Source: Streptomyces sp. NRRL F-2664
GTDB lineage: Bacteria; Actinomycetota; Actinomycetes; Streptomycetales; Streptomycetaceae
Assembly (NCBI RefSeq): GCF_000719345.1
Contig: NZ_JOFX01000001.1
Coordinates: 413,640-477,639, forward strand
DNA length: 64,000 nt
Direction of reading: 5' to 3'
Shown piece by piece: positions 61,007-64,000 of this stretch; position 1 is the first letter of the stretch, and each line of letters opens with the position of its first letter. The notes beneath the pieces were generated by a model that worked only from the letters and a program-made list of their open reading frames with translations, was not told where the DNA came from and ran no database searches. The translations under genes were made by a program, and so were the position numbers.

Positions 61007-61933
61007 TTAGCCCGTCAGCATGCCGGCGCGCAGCCGAGACAGCGTCCGGGACAGCAGTCGGGAGACCTGCATCTGCGAGATGCCCAGCTCGGCGCCGATC
61101 TCGGCCTGGGTCTTGTCCTGCCCGAATCGCATCTGCAGGATGCGCCGGTCCCGCTCGTCCAGCTGCTGCAGCAGGGGGGCCAGGGTGTGGAACTCCTCGA
61201 AGAGCTCCATGGCCGGGTCGACCTCGCCCAGGCGCTCCGCCAGCGGCCTGGTCGTCCCGTTCGGCGTGGACGGTGCGTCCGCGTCGGCGCCCGCGGCATC
61301 CAGCGAGCCGCTGGTGTAGCCGTTCGCGGCCACCAGCCCGTCGATCACCTCGTCCTCGGACAGCTCCAGGTGCTCGGCGACCTCCTTGACCGTCGGCGCC
61401 CGGCCCAGGACGTCGGTCAGGGCTTCCTGCGCCTTGGCGAGCTCCGTGCGCAGCTCCTGCAGGCGGCGGGGTACGTGCACCGCCCAGGTGGTGTCACGGA
61501 AGTACCGCTTGATCTCGCCCGTGATGTACGGCAGGGCGAGGGTGGAGAACTCGACCTCGCGCTCGAGGTCGTAGCGGTCGATGGCCTTGATGAGGCCGAT
61601 GGTCCCCACCTGGATGATGTCGTCCATGTCGAGGCCGCCGCCGAGCACGCGGGCCCGGAAACGCCGCGCGGCGAACTGCACCAGGGACAGGTTCATCTCG
61701 ATGAGGGTGTTGCGCGTGTACTGGTACTCGTGCGTGCCCTCCTCCAGATCCTGCAAGCGCCGGAAGAAGTGCCGCGAGAGCTCCCGCGCGTCGGCGGGCG
61801 ACATCTCGCGGGCGTTCTCCACCCGCGACACGCCCTCGTCCGGTACCGGTGTTCCCGGGTCCTCCAGGTATTGCGCGGGGACGTGCACGTCGGTTGCACG
61901 AACGGGGTCTACAACGGTGGCCGAGCGAGACAT
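61007..61933 (-). CDS. SigB/SigF-family RNA polymerase sigma factor
   Basis: This 308-residue stress/sporulation-type sigma factor resembles Streptomyces SigB, SigF and SigG. Region 2 is complete: NLSLVQFAARRFRARVLGGG, LDMDDIIQVGTIGLIKAIDR and YDLEREVEFSTLALPYITGE. Region 3 is VPRRLQELRTELAKAQEALT with PTVKEVAEHLELSEDEV, and region 4 is QLDERDRRILQMRFGQDKTQ, then AEIGAELGISQMQVSRLLSR. GGGAGGGAA precedes the ATG. Its likely anti-sigma partners are encoded nearby (59086, 59705 and 62518). Confidence 0.92.
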   Translation of the reverse strand: MSRSATVVDPVRATDVHVPAQYLEDPGTPVPDEGVSRVENAREMSPADARELSRHFFRRLQDLEEGTHEYQYTRNTLIEMNLSLVQFAARRFRARVLGGGLDMDDIIQVGTIGLIKAIDRYDLEREVEFSTLALPYITGEIKRYFRDTTWAVHVPRRLQELRTELAKAQEALTDVLGRAPTVKEVAEHLELSEDEVIDGLVAANGYTSGSLDAAGADADAPSTPNGTTRPLAERLGEVDPAMELFEEFHTLAPLLQQLDERDRRILQMRFGQDKTQAEIGAELGISQMQVSRLLSRTLSRLRAGMLTG

Positions 61934-62013
61934 GGTTGGCCGTTCCCTCCCGATTGACTGCGGCTGCCTTGCCGCTCTTGCCCCTGCTTCCGGTTTCCAC
62001 ACACGCGGGTTGC

Positions 62014-62061
62014 AAAAATTTTTTCGCGGCCGCGACCGGGCGCCCCGCGGGCGCCCGGTCG
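62014..62061. repeat. A/T tract and hairpin between the sigma factor and the STAS gene
   Basis: A rare AAAAATTTTTT tract (62014-62024) is followed by a perfect stem of CGACCGGGCGCCC and GGGCGCCCGGTCG (62033-62061, three-base loop). The element lies in the divergent promoter region between sigma and STAS genes, not after a stop codon, so it may be part of a leader or a promoter-bending element rather than a terminator. Confidence 0.55.
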
Positions 62062-62141
62062 ACCCGGGGACGGGGTGTCGACGCCGTGAGCAGGCATACT
62101 CCCTTGCGAAGACGAACAGGCGGCGATCCGTGGAGGCGGAC

Positions 62142-62486
62142 ATGAGCGGACTCGGGGACGCATTCCCTTCGGAAGTGGTGGGGGAGGGCTACCGGGCGGG
62201 CGACGGCTGGGTGGTGTCGGCCCACGGGGAGCTGGACCAGGACACGCTGACCCCATTGGAGGAGGCTCTCACCGCGGCCGCCGGCCGGCACCGGCTGGTG
62301 GTTCTGGACGCCGCGTCCATCACCTTCGGGGACTCGTCGTTCCTGAACCTCCTCCTGCGGATGCACCACACCACCGCGTTGCGCGTCGCCGCCCCGGGGG
62401 AGCAGCTGCGCCGGCTCTTCGCCGTGACCGGCGCCGACACCGTCCTGTCCGTGCACCCGAGCGTCGAGGACGCCGTCGCGGCGTGA
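62142..62486 (+). CDS. STAS anti-sigma factor antagonist
   Basis: This 114-residue antagonist has the STAS core VVSAHGELDQDTLTPLEEAL and LVVLDAASITFGDSSFLNLL. The DSSFLNLL segment carries the phosphorylatable Ser. TALRVAAPGEQLRRLFAVTG and the C-terminal helices are normal. It is divergent from the sigma gene and converges on the HATPase at 62518. GGAGG sits five bases before ATG 62142. It is the intact counterpart of the broken STAS gene at 60661-60951. Confidence 0.85.
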   Translation: MSGLGDAFPSEVVGEGYRAGDGWVVSAHGELDQDTLTPLEEALTAAAGRHRLVVLDAASITFGDSSFLNLLLRMHHTTALRVAAPGEQLRRLFAVTGADTVLSVHPSVEDAVAA

Positions 62487-62517
62487 ACCGGCCCCGGGTG
62501 GTCCCGCTGAGCACGGG

Positions 62518-62964
62518 TCAGCCGATGCACGACGCGCCTGCGTGCGGGTCGGGGCCGCCGCCGGGCCGGAAGCAGGCGGTGATCGCCTTGCCCCCGTGGC
62601 ACGCGTGCACGTCCAGGGAGTCGGCCAGCGCGGTGACGATGCCCAGGCCGCGACCGGAGGTGGCACTCGCGTCGCCCTCGGGTGTCCGGGCCCGGGGGAG
62701 CCGCGGATCGGAGTCGGCGACGCTGACGTGCAGGCAGCGGCCGTCCCAGGTCAGCACCAGGTGCGCGGTGCCGAGGGCGTGCCGGTGGGCGTTGGTCACG
62801 AGTTCGGAGACGCAGAGCAGTACGGAGTGCACGGTGTCGGCCGCCGAGGCGTTCCACGGCAGGGATGCCAGGTGCGCCGCGGTCCACTGCCGCGCAGCTC
62901 GCACGCCTTGCGAGATCGGGAACGAACGAGCCCAGCCCACTGCCTTGACCGCCAATGTCCTCAC
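62518..62964 (-). CDS. ATP-binding anti-sigma-like protein (HATPase)
   Basis: This 148-residue GHKL protein is of the same class as the one at 59086. N-box is SVLLCVSELVTNAHRHALGT, and G1/G2 are VADSDPRLPRARTP and ATSGRGLGIVTALADSLDVH. GTG 62964 (VRTLAVKAVGW) is preferred over longer starts. It probably binds the STAS protein at 62142 or the neighbouring sigma factor. Confidence 0.8.
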   Translation of the reverse strand: MRTLAVKAVGWARSFPISQGVRAARQWTAAHLASLPWNASAADTVHSVLLCVSELVTNAHRHALGTAHLVLTWDGRCLHVSVADSDPRLPRARTPEGDASATSGRGLGIVTALADSLDVHACHGGKAITACFRPGGGPDPHAGASCIG

Positions 62965-63295
62965 CCCTTTTCCGCCGTTGTGCCGTTCGGTACCGGTTCG
63001 TCTACCCGCAGCCCGCGGCGGCATCCGAGGATTTCCGAAGCGCCCTGAAGGAAACGCGAGTTCGGGCCCGTCCGAGCGGGATCCGGGGCGGGTGGCCCCG
63101 TCAGGATCCCGGTTGCGCGGGCCGCCGGAGTGATCGACCGTGCTCCATCGCCCCTCCGACGGCGTTAGCCTTCACCGGACCGGTGTCGCGGCACGGACGG
63201 ATCCCGCTGGAACCGGGCGCTCCGGCATGCCCTGGTTCCAGGGCGCTGTCCTGTCCGCGATTCGGCGCGGCCGGCAACGAGAGTGAGGGTGACGG
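62965..63295. other. Intergenic 330-base stretch
   Basis: No gene is supported. GGGATCC (63078-63084) and GGATCCC (63104-63110) make a short inverted repeat. The region should hold the divergent promoters of the HATPase and HAMP sensor genes; I cannot define boxes. Confidence 0.4.
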
Positions 63296-64000
63296 ATGGC
63301 GGAGCGGGCGGGTGTGGACCCACTGGGCGGCGCTCCGGCATGGCCGGGCGACGGCGGGATCGGCGAGTCGGAGCTGCGCCAGCTGTTGGCCGGGCTGACC
63401 GCCGTACGGGACGGGGACTTCCGCACCCGGCTGCCCGACGGGGCGGACGGGCTGCTCGGCGAGATCGCGACCGTCTTCAACGGGATGGTCAACCAGCTGT
63501 CGCTGTTCACGTCCGAGGTGACGCGCGTCGCCCGCGAGGTGGGCACGGAGGGGACTCTCGGCGGCCAGGCCGACGTGCCGGGGGTCGGGGGCGCCTGGTG
63601 GGACCTCACGGATTCGGTCAACTTCATGGCCGGAAACCTCACCGCACAGGTGCGCTCCATCGCCCAGGTCGCCACCGCGGTCGCCAAGGGCGACCTCTCC
63701 CAGAAGATCGCCGTCGACGCCCGGGGCGAGATCCTGGAGCTGAAGAACACGATCAACACGATGGTCGACCAGCTCTCCGGATTCGCCGGGGAGGTCACTC
63801 GTGTGGCCCGCGAGGTCGGCACCGAGGGCCGGCTCGGCGGCCAGGCGGACGTGAAGGGCGTCTCCGGCACGTGGAAGGACCTGACGGAGTCGGTCAACGT
63901 GATGGCGGACAACCTGACCGCTCAGGTCCGCTCGATCGCCGAGGTCACGACGGCTGTGGCCCAGGGTGATCTGACGCAGAAGATCCGGGTGGATGCCCGT
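63296..64000 (+). CDS. Multi-HAMP hybrid sensor, 5' part (window edge)
   Basis: The first 235 codons of a large sensor run off the window. ATG 63296 has GAGGGTGACGG upstream. The sequence has consecutive HAMP units of about 92 residues: [20 protein letters not shown] with [20 protein letters not shown], repeated as [20 protein letters not shown] with [20 protein letters not shown], each ending in [10 protein letters not shown] and AKGDLSQKI or AQGDLTQKI. This is the start of the long soluble HAMP-array hybrid kinases of Streptomyces (OsaA type, osmotic adaptation). Kinase and receiver domains lie outside, so type is inferred from the repeats. Position beside a SigB locus fits a stress sensor. 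Confidence 0.8.
   Translation, partial: MAERAGVDPLGGAPAWPGDGGIGESELRQLLAGLTAVRDGDFRTRLPDGADGLLGEIATVFNGMVNQLSLFTSEVTRVAREVGTEGTLGGQADVPGVGGAWWDLTDSVNFMAGNLTAQVRSIAQVATAVAKGDLSQKIAVDARGEILELKNTINTMVDQLSGFAGEVTRVAREVGTEGRLGGQADVKGVSGTWKDLTESVNVMADNLTAQVRSIAEVTTAVAQGDLTQKIRVDAR

Noticed and set aside
1..64000. CRISPR arrays, tRNA or rRNA genes and complete prophage or ICE modules
   Set aside because: No regularly spaced repeats, cloverleaf-like genes, integrases or phage structural genes were seen in either strand.

Overview
The window is chromosomal DNA of a Streptomyces (or very close relative). It is GC-rich throughout, uses many GTG starts and ATGA or GTGA start/stop overlaps, and carries a complete ram/amf-type cluster for the morphogenetic class III lanthipeptide SapB, a SigB-type partner-switching locus and a LAxTG (class E sortase) surface protein. 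No rRNA, tRNA, CRISPR array, intact insertion sequence or replication origin was seen.

Layout. 0-5.9 kb: small regulators, an NDH-2-like flavoprotein, a von Willebrand A lipoprotein, a small membrane protein and a GlxA-type regulator. 5.9-9.4 kb: a decayed stretch with a Ku C-terminal remnant, an IS4-type transposase fragment fused to an unrelated reading frame, orphan hypotheticals, a lone GcvH-like protein whose lipoyl-lysine is a glutamate, and a frameshifted 2'-5' RNA ligase-like pseudogene. 9.4-18.8 kb: VOC protein, CbiZ, DUF4142 protein, TerC, a frameshifted tspO, a TetR regulator, the LAxTG beta-helix protein, and a DUF4396 membrane protein behind a perfect CsoR-like copper operator. 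19-24.7 kb: amidinotransferase, MHS transporter, PucR-type regulator and YedK. 24.7-37.8 kb: methyltransferase, EEP phosphohydrolase, secreted proteins including a metalloprotease-FN3-ricin-lectin protein, a DUF6069 gene behind a MerR/SoxR-type promoter, a deleted polysaccharide deacetylase, an EF-G paralogue preceded by a 39-residue ORF and a hairpin, a siderophore-type acetyltransferase with an iron box, and a two-component system beside a PepSY-like protein. 38.3-49.1 kb: a sigma-like gene overlapping an unusual regulator with an IclR C-terminus, then NadE, a HAD phosphatase, a PRC-barrel protein, a GltS-like flavoprotein, PoxB, and YihY and VanZ membrane proteins.

49.2-56.3 kb is the ram cluster. 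RamC (kinase-lyase-cyclase) modifies RamS, RamA and RamB form the exporter pair, and a convergent LuxR-type RamR is the presumed activator. An intercistronic hairpin separates ramS from ramA. 56.5-64 kb holds a DUF1206/SRPBCC gene pair, a second VOC gene, a DUF4230 protein, and a general-stress locus: two HATPase anti-sigma-like proteins, a MEDS-HATPase RsbA-like protein, a SigB-family sigma factor, an intact STAS antagonist and a second STAS gene broken by two stop codons. It ends in a multi-HAMP sensor cut by the window edge.

Most genes are ordinary actinomycete genes. The observations most worth checking are the lysine-less GcvH, the leader-ORF/hairpin/EF-G arrangement, the metal- and redox-type operators in front of orphan genes, the SapB core variant, the sigma/IclR-fusion pair, and the cluster of broken genes.
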